This document shows positions 44,899-54,364 of a stretch of DNA of 62,474 nucleotides, one piece after another; position 1 is the stretch's first letter, and each line of letters begins with the position of its first letter. Location: the NCBI GenBank assembly GCA_902790905.1, contig CADATO010000012.1:1-62474 (forward strand), read 5' to 3'. The notes under the pieces are model-generated. The model made no database searches. It worked only from the letters and a program-made list of their open reading frames with translations, and was not told the origin of the DNA. A program made the position numbers and the translations under genes. Origin of the DNA: an uncultured Eubacteriales bacterium. Lineage in GTDB: Bacteria > Bacillota > Clostridia > Peptostreptococcales > Anaerovoracaceae.

Positions 44899-45605
44899 GG
44901 AAAGATGCGCATCGCATCTTCGTCAAAGTCTGGATCCTCGCGGCGCCAGGCGCTGTCGAAGAGGAAGAGGTCATAAATCTGCGGATCGCGCATCAGGTGC
45001 CGGCAGACTGTATAGGTCGCCTGCAGGAAGTCCCTGTTGAGAGGCCGGCGCTGCTCGATGAGCGGGCACTGGTAGGGGACTTCGTCCGCCCCGGCAGCGG
45101 CACCGGGGAACCAGATCAGCGTGAGCTCGCCGCGCTTGTTGATATGCGGTGCGGCGGGATAAAAGCGGCACTGCAGCGGGCGCGTGGCGCGGTTGCAGTG
45201 CGGGGCACACAGGCAATGTGCGAACCAGATGCTGCCGGTCCAGCTGTCCGGATACTCGTATTCCTCCGCATCTTCTGCTTCAAAGAGGAAGTCCGGCGTG
45301 CCGGACGCAAAGAGCGATTCCTCGCCGGGGTACAGATAGATGCCAAGCACCTGCTCATCTTCCTCAGCCGTTGCAATATCACGATTTGCGGTAACATCAT
45401 CCGACATCTTATAGTGGTTGTGTTTGTTGACATCCTCTATATCTTGTAGCAAAATATTATCGGAGGATTTTGGTATTTCAGGCGCATTATCTATCGTACA
45501 GCAAATGCTGCCGCACAGGCGCCCGCAGTCTCCGTCGATGGGGCTGACGCGGTCCAGAAGGCGGTACATCGCCCGGTATGTGCGTTGTGAAATGATCTGT
45601 CTCAT
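44892..45605 (-). CDS. Conserved Cys-rich protein of unknown function
   Basis: Cytosolic protein of 237 residues (start at MRQIISQRTYRAMYRLLD). Conserved-looking blocks are GDCGRLCGSICC near the N-terminus, YLYPGEE, and CAPHCNRATRPLQCRFYPAAP. The eight to ten cysteines in CxxxC and CC arrangements suggest a metal or iron-sulfur site, similar in layout to small uncharacterised clostridial proteins. An acidic variable loop lies at about 65-90. No strong ribosome binding site is seen. It is divergent from the giant activase gene. Function not assigned. Confidence 0.75.
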   Translation of the reverse strand: MRQIISQRTYRAMYRLLDRVSPIDGDCGRLCGSICCTIDNAPEIPKSSDNILLQDIEDVNKHNHYKMSDDVTANRDIATAEEDEQVLGIYLYPGEESLFASGTPDFLFEAEDAEEYEYPDSWTGSIWFAHCLCAPHCNRATRPLQCRFYPAAPHINKRGELTLIWFPGAAAGADEVPYQCPLIEQRRPLNRDFLQATYTVCRHLMRDPQIYDLFLFDSAWRREDPDFDEDAMRIFPY

Positions 45606-45690
45606 GGGGCAAGTATACCACATGAACAGATCAAATTCTCCGGACCTGCATGAAAACACGTGCACTAACAGTTAATGAGGTAAGAAAGGC

Positions 45691-48600
45691 ATGAAATTAG
45701 GCATCGACGTCGGATCGACCACCGTAAAGCTGGTTGTTCTGAACGACGAAGATCAGATCATCTACAGCAGATACGAGCGGCACATGTCCGACGTATTCGA
45801 CAAGGTTCAGGAACTCATCATCCAGATGAAAGAGGAGATGGGGGATCTTAACGTGCGTCCTGTCATCACCGGCAGCGGCGGTCTTGCGCTGGCTAACTTG
45901 ATGGGCGTGCATTTTGAGCAGGAGGTCATTGCGTGCAGCAAGGCCGTAGAGTCTCTCATCCCCGAGACCGATGTCGCCATCGAGCTCGGCGGTGAGGACG
46001 CCAAGATCACCTTCTACGGGCAGACCATCGAGCAGCGCATGAACGGTACCTGCGCCGGCGGCACGGGCGCGTTCATCGACCAGATGGCGATCCTGCTGAA
46101 CACAGACGCAGGCGGCCTGAATGAGGCGGCCAAGAACTACAAGCTGATCTACCCGATCGCAGCGCGCTGCGGCGTATTTGCCAAGACGGATATCCAGCCG
46201 CTCATCAATGAAGGCGCTTCGGTCGAAGACCTGTCGGCCTCCATTTTCCAGGCGGTCGTCAACCAGACCATCAGCGGACTGGCCTGCGGACACCGGATCC
46301 AGGGACACGTGGCGTTCCTGGGCGGCCCGCTGTCGTTCCTGTCCGAACTGAGAAAAAGGTTCATCGAGACGCTCGAGCTCACCGACGACGAGATCATCTT
46401 CCCCGAAGACGGCAAGTTCTTCGTCGCCATCGGCGCGGCGCTTCTTGCGGAGAAGCAGGAAGAGACGACCATCAATCAGCTGATCAACCGGCTGTCCGAG
46501 CTCGACCCCAACATGATGAACGACACCAAGCACATCGAGGCGCTGTTCGAAGACGAAGCGGACTACGCCCGGTTTGTCGCGCGTCACGATAAAGACAAGA
46601 TCAAGCGCAAGGACTTCGCGAAGGCGAGGGGCAAGCTGTTCCTCGGCATCGACGCGGGCTCCACGACCACCAAGGCGGCCCTGATCGACGACGAGAAGAA
46701 CCTGCTCTATTCGTTCTACCGCAGCAACGAAGGCAACCCGATCGACGCCACGATGGTCATGATGCGCGAACTGTACCGGCAGATGCCGGAAGGCGCTTTC
46801 ATTGCCAACACCTGCGTCACCGGCTACGGCGAAGGCCTCATCAAGGCGGCGTTCAAGGCGGACCTCGGCGAGATCGAGACCATGGCGCACTACAAGGGCG
46901 CGGAGGAGTTCCTGCCCGGCGTCGACTTCATCCTGGACATCGGCGGCCAGGACATGAAGTGCATGAAGATCAAGAACGGCGCGATCTACAACATCATGCT
47001 CAACGAAGCGTGTTCGTCCGGCTGCGGCTCGTTCATCGAGACGTATGCGAAGTCGGTCAACATGGATGCGAAGACGTTTGCCAAGGAAGCGCTCTTTTCC
47101 CAGGCGCCGGTCGACCTCGGCACGCGCTGCACGGTCTTCATGAACTCGAAGGTCAAGCAGGCGCAGAAAGAGGGCGCCTCGATCGGCGACATCAGCGCGG
47201 GCCTTTCGTATTCGGTCATTAAGAACGCACTGTATAAAGTCATCAAACTGCGCAACTCTGATGAGACGGGCGACAAGATCGTCGTCCAGGGCGGCACGTT
47301 CCTCAACGATGCGGTCCTGCGCAGCATCGAGAAGATCGTCGGCAAGGACGTTGTCCGGCCCGACATCGCCGGCATCATGGGCGCGTACGGCGCGGCCATC
47401 ATCGCCAGAGAAAACTACGTGGAGGATACCCGTTCGTCCATCATTTCCCTCGAGGAGATGGACAACTTCAGCGTCGAGAACAGCCATGCCCGCTGCGGCG
47501 GCTGCGAGAACCGCTGCCTCCTGACGATCAATAAATTCAACGACGGCACGAAGTTCATCACCGGCAACCGCTGCGAGAAGGGTGCGGGCGGTGAAAAGAA
47601 GAGCTCCGACCTGCCGGATCTGTTCGCCTGGAAGTACAAGAGACTGTTCGCGTACACGCCGCTTTCGATGGAGGCGTGCACCCGCGGCGAGATCGGTATC
47701 CCGCGCGTTCTGAACATGCATGAGAACTATCCGTTCTGGTTCACGTTCTTCACGAAGCTCGGCTTCCGCGTGGTGCTGTCGCCGCAGTCCAACAAGAAGC
47801 TCTACGAGTCCGGCATGGAGTCGATCTCTTCCGATACGGCCTGCTACCCGGCGAAGCTCGTCCACGGCCACATCCAGTGGCTCGTCGACCACGGTCAGAA
47901 GCTGATCTTCTATCCGAGCATCAACTACGAGCGCATCGAGGACAAGACGGCGCCAAACCACTACAACTGCCCGATCGTCGCGACGTATCCGGAAGTCATC
48001 GGCAACAACATGGACGATGTCTTTGAAGAGAACGATGTGCGGTTCATGCATCCGTTCCTGCCGTACGACGATGATACCCGTCTGGTCCGTGAGCTCTCCC
48101 GCGTTTTCGCGCACCTGGGGATCACCGAGAAGGAGATCCGGGACGCTGTGACGGCAGCGAGGGAAGAGGATAAGCGATTCCATGACGACGTGAAAAAGCA
48201 GGGCGAGTACGCCCTCAAATACGCCCGCGACAACAAGAAAAAGGCTATCGTGCTGGCGGGCCGTCCGTACCACCTCGATCCGGAGATCAACCACGGCATC
48301 AACAAGCTCATTGGCAGCTTTGACATGGTCGTCCTCACGGAAGACTCCGTGGCGCATCTGGGGCATCTCGACCGCCCGGTGCGCGTGCTCGACCAGTGGA
48401 TGTACCACTCGCGTCTGTACAAGGCGGCGGAGTTCGTCGGTACGACGGACGATGTGGAACTCGTGCAGCTCAACTCGTTCGGCTGCGGACTCGATGCGGT
48501 CACGACCGACGAAGTCGAGGAGATCACGAGAAAGCACAACAAGCTCTATACGGTCCTCAAGATTGACGAAGGCTCCAATCTCGGCGCGGCGAAGATCCGC

Positions 48601-50052
48601 GTGCGTTCGCTGAAGGCGGCCATGGAGGAGCGTGACAAGAACGAGATCCATCACGTGGACAGCGACGAAGCCTACCAGCGCCAGATCTTCACCAAGGAGA
48701 TGAGAAAGGACTACACGATCCTCATCCCGCAGATGGCGCCGATGCAGTTCCAGTTCCTCGAGACGGCGCTCGGCATGGAAGGCTACCACGCGGTGCTGCT
48801 GCCGCCGGTGAATACGGAAGCGGTCGACGAAGGGCTGCGCTACATCAACAACGACGCTTGCTATCCGACGATCGTATCGCTGGGGCAGATCATCTCGTAC
48901 CTCAAGTCGGGCAACCTCGACCTCGATAAGACAGCGATCTTCATGAGCCAGACCGGCGGTCCGTGCCGCGCGAGCAACTACGTGGCGCTGCTGAGAAAGG
49001 CTCTGAAGGATCTCAATATGCCGCAGATCCCGGTCATTTCGGTCAACTGGGCTGGCCTTGAGACCAACCCCGGCTTTAAGATCACGCTGCCGCTGGCCAA
49101 GCGCATCGGCATGGGCTTCGTCTACGGCGATGTCCTGATGAAGTGCCTGTATGCGACCCGCCCGTACGAGCGGATCCCGGGCTCGGCCGAGAAGCTTTAC
49201 AGAAAGTATTCGCGCCTGGCGCGTCTCAATATCCGTGCAGGCAGCCTGCGTAAGTTCGGGCAGATCATTCATCAGATCGTTGAGGATTTTGACAAGCTGC
49301 CCATCAATGAAGATATCAAGAAGCCGAAGGTCGGCGTGGTCGGCGAGATCCTCGTCAAGTACCATCCGACGGCGAACAACGACATCGTCGGCGTCATCGA
49401 GAACGAAGGCGGCGAGGCGGTCGTGCTGGAGCTGATCGACTTCTTCCTGTACGGCATGTACAGCAAAGAGTTCAACTACAAGCATCTGTCCGGCGACCGC
49501 AAGACGATGATGATCAACAAGGCGGCCATCGCCGTCATCGAGCGGTTGAGAAAACCCGCCCGCGATGCCCTCATGGCGAGCAAGCGCTTCAAGCCGCCGG
49601 CATTCATCAGCGAGACGGCCGAGAAGGCGCAGGAGATCCTGTCCCTTGGCAGCCAGTGCGGCGAAGGGTGGCTCCTGACCGGCGAGATGGTCGAGCTCAT
49701 CGACAGTGGCGTGGAGAACATTGCGTGCCTGCAGCCGTTCGCCTGCCTGCCGAATCACGTCACCGGCAAGGGTATGATGAAGGCGCTCAGAAAGCGCAAT
49801 CCGCGTGCGAACATCGTCGCAGTCGACTACGACCCCGGCGCCAGCAACGTCAACCAGCTCAACCGCATCAAGCTCATGATGTCCACCGCGTACCGCAACA
49901 TGGAGCTCAAGGAAGAAGAGGAGCGCCAGGCTGCGAAGGAAGCGGCAGTTGCGGAGCGCAAGGCGGCGGAAGACGCCAAAATTGCAGGCGAGATCCGTCC
50001 GGCATCGCTGTCCGGCAGCAAGGATGAGCGCGGGGAGGACGATCTGGCATAG
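45691..50052 (+). CDS. Giant 2-hydroxyacyl-CoA dehydratase activase-like protein (double BadF ATPase plus HgdB/DUF2229 region)
   Basis: A 1453-residue protein. Two ASKHA ATPase modules lie in tandem: [20 protein letters not shown] at residue 1 with [16 protein letters not shown], and [20 protein letters not shown] at about 310 with [18 protein letters not shown]. The second has the two cysteines that in dehydratase activators bind a [4Fe-4S] cluster at a dimer interface. A Cys block [15 protein letters not shown] follows at about 600, then DUF2229 and HgdB/CoA-dehydratase-like domains (about 650-1400), and a charged Ala/Glu/Lys coiled-coil tail. Such giant proteins are widespread in anaerobes but their substrate is unknown. 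No dehydratase alpha/beta genes are adjacent, so it may act as its own reductase/acceptor pair. Confidence 0.92.
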   Translation: MKLGIDVGSTTVKLVVLNDEDQIIYSRYERHMSDVFDKVQELIIQMKEEMGDLNVRPVITGSGGLALANLMGVHFEQEVIACSKAVESLIPETDVAIELGGEDAKITFYGQTIEQRMNGTCAGGTGAFIDQMAILLNTDAGGLNEAAKNYKLIYPIAARCGVFAKTDIQPLINEGASVEDLSASIFQAVVNQTISGLACGHRIQGHVAFLGGPLSFLSELRKRFIETLELTDDEIIFPEDGKFFVAIGAALLAEKQEETTINQLINRLSELDPNMMNDTKHIEALFEDEADYARFVARHDKDKIKRKDFAKARGKLFLGIDAGSTTTKAALIDDEKNLLYSFYRSNEGNPIDATMVMMRELYRQMPEGAFIANTCVTGYGEGLIKAAFKADLGEIETMAHYKGAEEFLPGVDFILDIGGQDMKCMKIKNGAIYNIMLNEACSSGCGSFIETYAKSVNMDAKTFAKEALFSQAPVDLGTRCTVFMNSKVKQAQKEGASIGDISAGLSYSVIKNALYKVIKLRNSDETGDKIVVQGGTFLNDAVLRSIEKIVGKDVVRPDIAGIMGAYGAAIIARENYVEDTRSSIISLEEMDNFSVENSHARCGGCENRCLLTINKFNDGTKFITGNRCEKGAGGEKKSSDLPDLFAWKYKRLFAYTPLSMEACTRGEIGIPRVLNMHENYPFWFTFFTKLGFRVVLSPQSNKKLYESGMESISSDTACYPAKLVHGHIQWLVDHGQKLIFYPSINYERIEDKTAPNHYNCPIVATYPEVIGNNMDDVFEENDVRFMHPFLPYDDDTRLVRELSRVFAHLGITEKEIRDAVTAAREEDKRFHDDVKKQGEYALKYARDNKKKAIVLAGRPYHLDPEINHGINKLIGSFDMVVLTEDSVAHLGHLDRPVRVLDQWMYHSRLYKAAEFVGTTDDVELVQLNSFGCGLDAVTTDEVEEITRKHNKLYTVLKIDEGSNLGAAKIRVRSLKAAMEERDKNEIHHVDSDEAYQRQIFTKEMRKDYTILIPQMAPMQFQFLETALGMEGYHAVLLPPVNTEAVDEGLRYINNDACYPTIVSLGQIISYLKSGNLDLDKTAIFMSQTGGPCRASNYVALLRKALKDLNMPQIPVISVNWAGLETNPGFKITLPLAKRIGMGFVYGDVLMKCLYATRPYERIPGSAEKLYRKYSRLARLNIRAGSLRKFGQIIHQIVEDFDKLPINEDIKKPKVGVVGEILVKYHPTANNDIVGVIENEGGEAVVLELIDFFLYGMYSKEFNYKHLSGDRKTMMINKAAIAVIERLRKPARDALMASKRFKPPAFISETAEKAQEILSLGSQCGEGWLLTGEMVELIDSGVENIACLQPFACLPNHVTGKGMMKALRKRNPRANIVAVDYDPGASNVNQLNRIKLMMSTAYRNMELKEEEERQAAKEAAVAERKAAEDAKIAGEIRPASLSGSKDERGEDDLA

Positions 50053-50091
50053 CGATTCCGATACCCCGGCAATGATCGGCATTTCAAAAGC

Positions 50092-50137
50092 AAAAAGGTG
50101 TCTTTGACCTTAAAATGAGTCAAAGACACCTTTTTTT
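50092..50137 (+). terminator. Terminator after the giant activase gene
   Basis: AAAAAGGTGTCTTTGAC (50092-50108) pairs with GTCAAAGACACCTTTTT (50119-50135) around CTTAAAATGA and continues into a run of T. Confidence 0.9.
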
Positions 50138-50295
50138 CAATGCTTTCAAACCTTCTTTCTTTCCGGCAAAGGAGATGCGAGTGAAATGGGCCCTGAAAAC
50201 GTTGAAATTATGGTGTCTTTGCTTTGATTTTGAGGCGGAGGAACGAAGTTGCCAGTGGCTAATCGCCAGCATGCCAGAGTGCGTGAGGCTAATCG
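50138..50295. other. Gap with a short direct repeat, no gene recognised
   Basis: Between the terminator and the convergent nuclease-like gene I see no supported ORF. A 13-base near-repeat GGCTAATCGC(C/T)AG occurs at about 50254 and 50287. A second partial copy of GGTGTCTTTG echoes the terminator arm. These could be scars of an insertion. Confidence 0.35.
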
Positions 50296-51096
50296 CTAGA
50301 AACTGAGGATGCTATCGATCACGGCTTTGATATCCCGGTACTGGAGCGGATGTTCCTGCGTTTCCATTGTATAAAAGAAGGTATCTCCGAGCGTGAAGCC
50401 GCACTTCGTATAAAACAGGATCTTTTGCAGCGTATCCTCGGGATAGCCTGGGATGTGCAGCCCGCCGAAGTGCTCCCAGATAATCAGTGCACCATCTTTC
50501 GGCCTGATGATTTGAAAGTCTGGGTAGACCGTTTTGCCATATCGCGTGAATGCACTTTCATATCGGTAAAACAGCGCATTGTCATAGATTGTGTTTGCAA
50601 TCCAGGCTTCACTTTTTGAGCGCGTAAAGTCCTTCTTCTTTGTCTCATAAATGCAGTGTTCCCGTGCTTTCGGGTTTGTGGGATAAGGGCCGTTTGCCCA
50701 GGCGGCAGGGTCGCTGATGCCGTAAGGAAACAGATTCGATGATGCGTAAATGCTGTTCGGACTCTGATGCGGGTTTGGAATGGATACTGTTTGAAGTGTC
50801 TTTTGGATTGCTTTGATGTTTTGCCGCAATAAGGGCCGGATTTTACGAATGACACTTTTATCTGCCAACTCGTTGATCAGAGCATTGCCATCTTCATAAG
50901 CGCGCGGAATCGCTATCCGTGTCTTGTGGTTGTCTTTCTGAAATACATGGTAGAACTGGGGCGTGGCTTTATCATGCAGCACAGATAAATGCCCCTCGGG
51001 CAACTCCGGAATCGCCTGTTCCATGCTTGCAAGCAAGTGTTGCTCGTATGCCAACTCTTCGGCAAGGGATTCTAGTGTATAGAGCAGGGTAGTCAT
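50296..51096 (-). CDS. PD-(D/E)XK nuclease-like orphan protein
   Basis: Protein of 266 residues, not assigned to a named family. The C-terminal half shows a likely PD-(D/E)XK core: SKSEAWIANTIYDN (helix with the first Glu), then VYPDFQIIRPKDGALIIWEH, where PDF and WEH match the Asp and Glu-x-His variant seen in nuclease domains of some helicases and standalone defence-type proteins. The N-terminal half is helical (LYTLESLAEELAYEQHLLAS). It has lower GC than its neighbours. It is a single gene facing the activase terminator, with a weak ribosome binding site. A role in DNA processing or defence is a guess from the fold. Confidence 0.7.
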   Translation of the reverse strand: MTTLLYTLESLAEELAYEQHLLASMEQAIPELPEGHLSVLHDKATPQFYHVFQKDNHKTRIAIPRAYEDGNALINELADKSVIRKIRPLLRQNIKAIQKTLQTVSIPNPHQSPNSIYASSNLFPYGISDPAAWANGPYPTNPKAREHCIYETKKKDFTRSKSEAWIANTIYDNALFYRYESAFTRYGKTVYPDFQIIRPKDGALIIWEHFGGLHIPGYPEDTLQKILFYTKCGFTLGDTFFYTMETQEHPLQYRDIKAVIDSILSF

Positions 51097-51206
51097 ATCT
51101 AAAACCTTCCTTTAAAAATGTCAATTATTGCCATCACTATAATGTAAAAATATGGTAAATGCAATAATCGATTGATAAACTGATAGTTTTTCGTTCCGTT
51201 GACGCA

Positions 51207-51215
51207 TGCTATAAT
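51207..51215 (+). promoter_or_regulatory. Extended -10 promoter before the second YbaK-like gene
   Basis: TG-C-TATAAT, a good extended -10, with no convincing -35 at 17 bases. It lies about 85 bases ahead of the start codon. The AT-rich stretch from 51097 to 51206 holds no other feature I can support. Confidence 0.5.
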
Positions 51216-51299
51216 ACAAATAATTACTGACTTCCCCAGTTGCAGGCAGGTGGAAGAGTATATGTGAAATAGAGAGAATCTGCGGAATAAGGAGAAAAC

Positions 51300-51779
51300 A
51301 TGTCTATTGAAAGAGGAAGAGCGTATTTCAGAGAACTTGGGATGGAAGACCGGGTCATGGAATTCCCGGTGTCCAGCGCGACGGTCGAACTGGCGGCGAT
51401 CGCGGTCGGCACGGAGCCGGACAAGATCTGCAAGACGCTTTCGTTTATTCTGAAGGACGGCACCCCGGTGCTGATCCTCGTATCCGGCGAGGCGAAGATC
51501 GCGAACCCGAAGTACAAGGCGTTCTTCCATGAGAAGGCGAAGATGATCCCCGGCGATCAGGTAGAATCGCTGATCGGACACGACATCGGCGGCGTCTGCC
51601 CGTTCGGCATCAACGACGGCGTGAAGGTCTATCTGGACGTTTCGCTGAAGAAGCACGAAATGGTCTGGCCGGCGGTCGGCAGCGAAAACAGCGCCATCGG
51701 GCTCACCATCGAAGAACTGGAGAACGTATCCGGGTACATCGAATGGATCGATGTGTGCAAGGAGCCGGAAGCAGAATAA
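51300..51779 (+). CDS. YbaK-superfamily aminoacyl-tRNA deacylase-like protein
   Basis: Member of the YbaK/ProRS-editing superfamily (159 aa), more distant from E. coli YbaK than the copy at 27149. Conserved parts are ICKTLSFILKDGTPVLILVS, the active-site Lys region and DIGGVCPFGINDGVKVYLD, as in YeaK/PrdX-like proteins. It probably hydrolyses a mischarged tRNA; specificity is unknown. A clear AAGGAGAAAAC site precedes the ATG, and a GNAT gene follows after 35 bases. Confidence 0.88.
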   Translation: MSIERGRAYFRELGMEDRVMEFPVSSATVELAAIAVGTEPDKICKTLSFILKDGTPVLILVSGEAKIANPKYKAFFHEKAKMIPGDQVESLIGHDIGGVCPFGINDGVKVYLDVSLKKHEMVWPAVGSENSAIGLTIEELENVSGYIEWIDVCKEPEAE

Positions 51780-51814
51780 GTAAAGCGAATCAAATCAGAA
51801 AGAAAGAACAGACA

Positions 51815-52321
51815 ATGCCGGAACTGACAATCAGAAAAACCAGACTTGAAGATCTTGAAACAGTCATGAAGATCTATGAGCGCGCCCGTGCGTTCATGGC
51901 GGCCAACGGCAATCCGCGCCAGTGGGCAAACAACAACTGGCCGCCGGAGTCTCTTATCCGCCAGGATATCGCAGAAGGCCACAGCTACGTCGCCGTCACG
52001 GAAGAAGGCGAGATCGCAGCGACGTTCTTCTATAAGTATGGCGAGAACGCAGAGCCCGGTTACCAGGCCATCGAAGACGGCGAATGGATCGGGGAAGATA
52101 CGTACGGCGTTCTGCACCGTATGGCGGCAAGCGGCACGGTGAAGGGGGCAGCGACATTCTGCATGGACTGGTGCTACCAGCAGAGCGGCCATATGCGCGG
52201 CGACACGCACCCGGACAACAAGCCGATGCAGGGCGTGTTCAAGAAGATGGGTTTCCAGTACTGCGGCATCATTCACGTCGTGGAAGACAACGATCCGCGG
52301 TATGCGTATGAGAGACTGTAG
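51815..52321 (+). CDS. GNAT family N-acetyltransferase
   Basis: Acyl-CoA-dependent acetyltransferase (168 aa). It begins MPELTIRKTRLEDLETVMKI and has the GNAT C-terminal features RGDTHPDNKPMQGVFKKMGF and CGIIHVVEDNDPRYAYERL, where the DTHxDN-x-PMQ stretch is typical of a Firmicute subgroup. The start has a poor Shine-Dalgarno. Likely co-transcribed with the YbaK-like gene. Substrate unknown. Confidence 0.88.
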   Translation: MPELTIRKTRLEDLETVMKIYERARAFMAANGNPRQWANNNWPPESLIRQDIAEGHSYVAVTEEGEIAATFFYKYGENAEPGYQAIEDGEWIGEDTYGVLHRMAASGTVKGAATFCMDWCYQQSGHMRGDTHPDNKPMQGVFKKMGFQYCGIIHVVEDNDPRYAYERL

Positions 52322-52362
52322 AACAGGAATCGCAGATAATCAGCGATTCGCCTGACAATGTA

Positions 52363-53973
52363 ATGAATAATAAAAGTAATTATGTAAATATGCATATTGA
52401 ACTCCCAAAGCCGGTCACAAAAGCGATCGGCCTTTTGGAATCCGCCGGGTTTGAAGCCTGGGTCGTAGGCGGCGCCGTTCGTGATGCGATGGCAGCGGAG
52501 ATGGCGCGCGCAAGCATGCAGGCGAAGCAGGGAAACCCTGCAGCAGATGCAAAAGAGCAACCAGCTCCGCAGGACTGGGACCTCACCACCAACGCGCTGC
52601 CGGAGCAGATGCAGGTGGTGTTCGCCGGCGAGCGCGTCATCGAGACAGGCCTTAAGCACGGCACACTCACCGTCCTGATGGATGGCCTGCCGCTTGAGAT
52701 CACGACGTACCGCTTGGACGGCACGTACACGGATAACAGACGGCCGGACAGCGTGCAGTTCACGGGCAGACTCGAAGAAGATTTCGCCCGCCGCGACTTT
52801 ACGGTCAATGCGATGGCCTATCATCCGGTACGAGGACTCTGCGACCCGTACGGCGGGGCGGAAGACCTGACAGCCGGTATCATCCGCTGCGTCGGCGAGC
52901 TGGGAAAAGAGGGCGAGCCCGTGCGGCGATTCTCGGAAGATGCGCTCCGCATATTAAGGGCGCTGCGTTTTGCTGCCGTGCGCGGCATGCAGATCGAGCC
53001 AGAGACAAAGGCGGCCGTCTTCTCTGAGAAAGAGCGATTACTCAACATCTCTGCGGAGCGGATCTGCGAGGAACTGGATAAACTCCTCCACGGAGACCAC
53101 TGCGCACAGATCCTGATCGACTATGCGGAAGTCATCGCGGTCGTGATCCCGGAGATGCGGGCGTGCATCGGTTTTGACCAGCACACGCCGTACCACAAGT
53201 ACAACGTCTGGGACCATTGCGCGCATGCGGCGGAGAATGCGAAGATGTCCATGGCGACGGCAACGGCGCTGCAGGAGGCGGCTATAGAAGAGGTAAAGGC
53301 AGAAGTGCGCAACAACGAAGCGCACAGCAGTGAGGCAGCCAGCGCAGAAGCAAAGAATGCAGAAATGCGCGATGCGGCTGTGCAGATGCGCTGGATCAGC
53401 AGCGTCCGGCAGGGCATCTCGTGCCTGAAGTGGGCGGCGATGCTGCACGACATCGAAAAGCCGGCCTGCTTTTTCCAGACGGACGACGGGAACGGCCATT
53501 TTTACGGGCATTCCGAAAAGAGCGCAGAAACAGCAGACCGGATCCTGGAGCGCCTCAAGTTCGACAACGCGCGCCGCGAGAAGATCCTCATGCTGATCGC
53601 CAACCACGACCGGCAGTTCGTGCTGGATGTCAAACCAGTCAAGCGGGCCATCCGCAAATTCGGCAAGCAGGACCTGTTGCTGCTAATGGATCTCTACTCG
53701 GCGGACGTCAGCGCGCAGAGCGAACTCGCCTTTGACAGACTCCGCGGCCACGACATCATGCGGGCGGCGGTCATGCAGCTGTCCAAGGAGCCCGAGGCGG
53801 CCTTTTCGCGCAAAGACCTCGCGGTGAACGGCCGGGACATGATGGCGCTAGGCTATGAAGGGGAGGCGATCGGCGACATTCTGGAATCGCTCCTCGACGC
53901 CGTGATCGAAGAATCGCTCCCCAACGAGCGGGAGGCGCTGCTCGCGTTTGCGGAGCAGAAGAAGGAAAACTGA
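52363..53973 (+). CDS. cca: CCA tRNA nucleotidyltransferase (class II, HD-containing)
   Basis: Adds or repairs the CCA end of tRNA. The nucleotidyltransferase head shows GFEAWVVGGAVRDAM, and the DxD metal site is in DWDLTTNALPEQM; RRDFTVNAMAYHP and EDALRILRALRFA follow. An HD-type domain lies in the C-terminal half (WAAMLHDIEKPACF). Two insertions enlarge it to 536 residues. One of about 30 lies between the GGAVRD and DWD motifs. The other is an Ala/Glu-rich stretch at about 303-345 (AAIEEVKAEVRNNEAHSSEA) before the HD motif. No good ribosome binding site is seen; the ATG 9 codons downstream is an alternative start. Confidence 0.92.
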   Translation: MNNKSNYVNMHIELPKPVTKAIGLLESAGFEAWVVGGAVRDAMAAEMARASMQAKQGNPAADAKEQPAPQDWDLTTNALPEQMQVVFAGERVIETGLKHGTLTVLMDGLPLEITTYRLDGTYTDNRRPDSVQFTGRLEEDFARRDFTVNAMAYHPVRGLCDPYGGAEDLTAGIIRCVGELGKEGEPVRRFSEDALRILRALRFAAVRGMQIEPETKAAVFSEKERLLNISAERICEELDKLLHGDHCAQILIDYAEVIAVVIPEMRACIGFDQHTPYHKYNVWDHCAHAAENAKMSMATATALQEAAIEEVKAEVRNNEAHSSEAASAEAKNAEMRDAAVQMRWISSVRQGISCLKWAAMLHDIEKPACFFQTDDGNGHFYGHSEKSAETADRILERLKFDNARREKILMLIANHDRQFVLDVKPVKRAIRKFGKQDLLLLMDLYSADVSAQSELAFDRLRGHDIMRAAVMQLSKEPEAAFSRKDLAVNGRDMMALGYEGEAIGDILESLLDAVIEESLPNEREALLAFAEQKKEN

Positions 53974-54061
53974 GCAGTTTACAACAGGACCGGCAGAAGC
54001 GTGCCGGTCTTTCTGTATTGCCTGATTGCAGTGTAAAACCGCATTTTTTCGAAAAATGGTG

Positions 54062-54090
54062 TTGACAACACCAGCGCAAATCTATATCGT
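54062..54090 (+). promoter_or_regulatory. Promoter of the lysine-riboswitch/dapA transcript
   Basis: TTGACA (54062-54067), 17 bases, TATCGT (54085-54090). The RNA starts near 54097, just before the riboswitch. Confidence 0.7.
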
Positions 54091-54111
54091 AGTACCATAA
54101 AGTTGATAGAG

Positions 54112-54317
54112 GCGCGGTCGATATCAGTACTTCGCGGAGGCGGCAGCCAGCGAAACGAAGGAAAGGAGAGATCGCCGAAGGGCTCATCCGGGCGCGGATA
54201 GCTTCTGGGGCAGTATAGAAGATATGCTGCACTCCTGCCGATGAGGCAGAGGCGCTATTAATGACAACGAGGATATTCTTTTTTCCGGAGTTGCATTAAT
54301 AGAAATGCAACTTTTTT
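54112..54317 (+). promoter_or_regulatory. Lysine riboswitch (L box) with terminator, controlling dapA-dapB
   Basis: Conserved aptamer segments are GATAGAGGCGCGG (from about 54115), CAGTACTTCGCGGAGG, GGAGAGATCGCCGAAGGG and GGCAGAGGCGCTATTAA (end 54261). P1 pairs TTGATAG with CTATTAA. The terminator stem AGTTGCATT/AATGCAACT (54289-54297 and 54304-54312) is followed by six T. The 3' side of P1 and the next bases (ATTAATGACAAC) can instead pair with GTTGCATTAAT to form an antiterminator. Lysine binding should therefore lock P1, free the terminator and shut off the operon. Confidence 0.93.
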
Positions 54318-54364
54318 CGTATTTCACGGCATCGCATACGAATATGCGGAAAGGAGAAAAGGAT

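Noticed and set aside
45697..50082. 1461-residue open frame antisense to the giant activase
   Set aside because: Mirror of a well-supported gene with conserved motifs. Long antisense frames arise from its GC-rich third positions, and the translation is rich in Arg, Leu, Val, Asp and His without domains.
50115..50306. 63-residue ORF in the gap after the activase
   Set aside because: It begins inside the terminator stem, has no ribosome binding site and overlaps the convergent gene.
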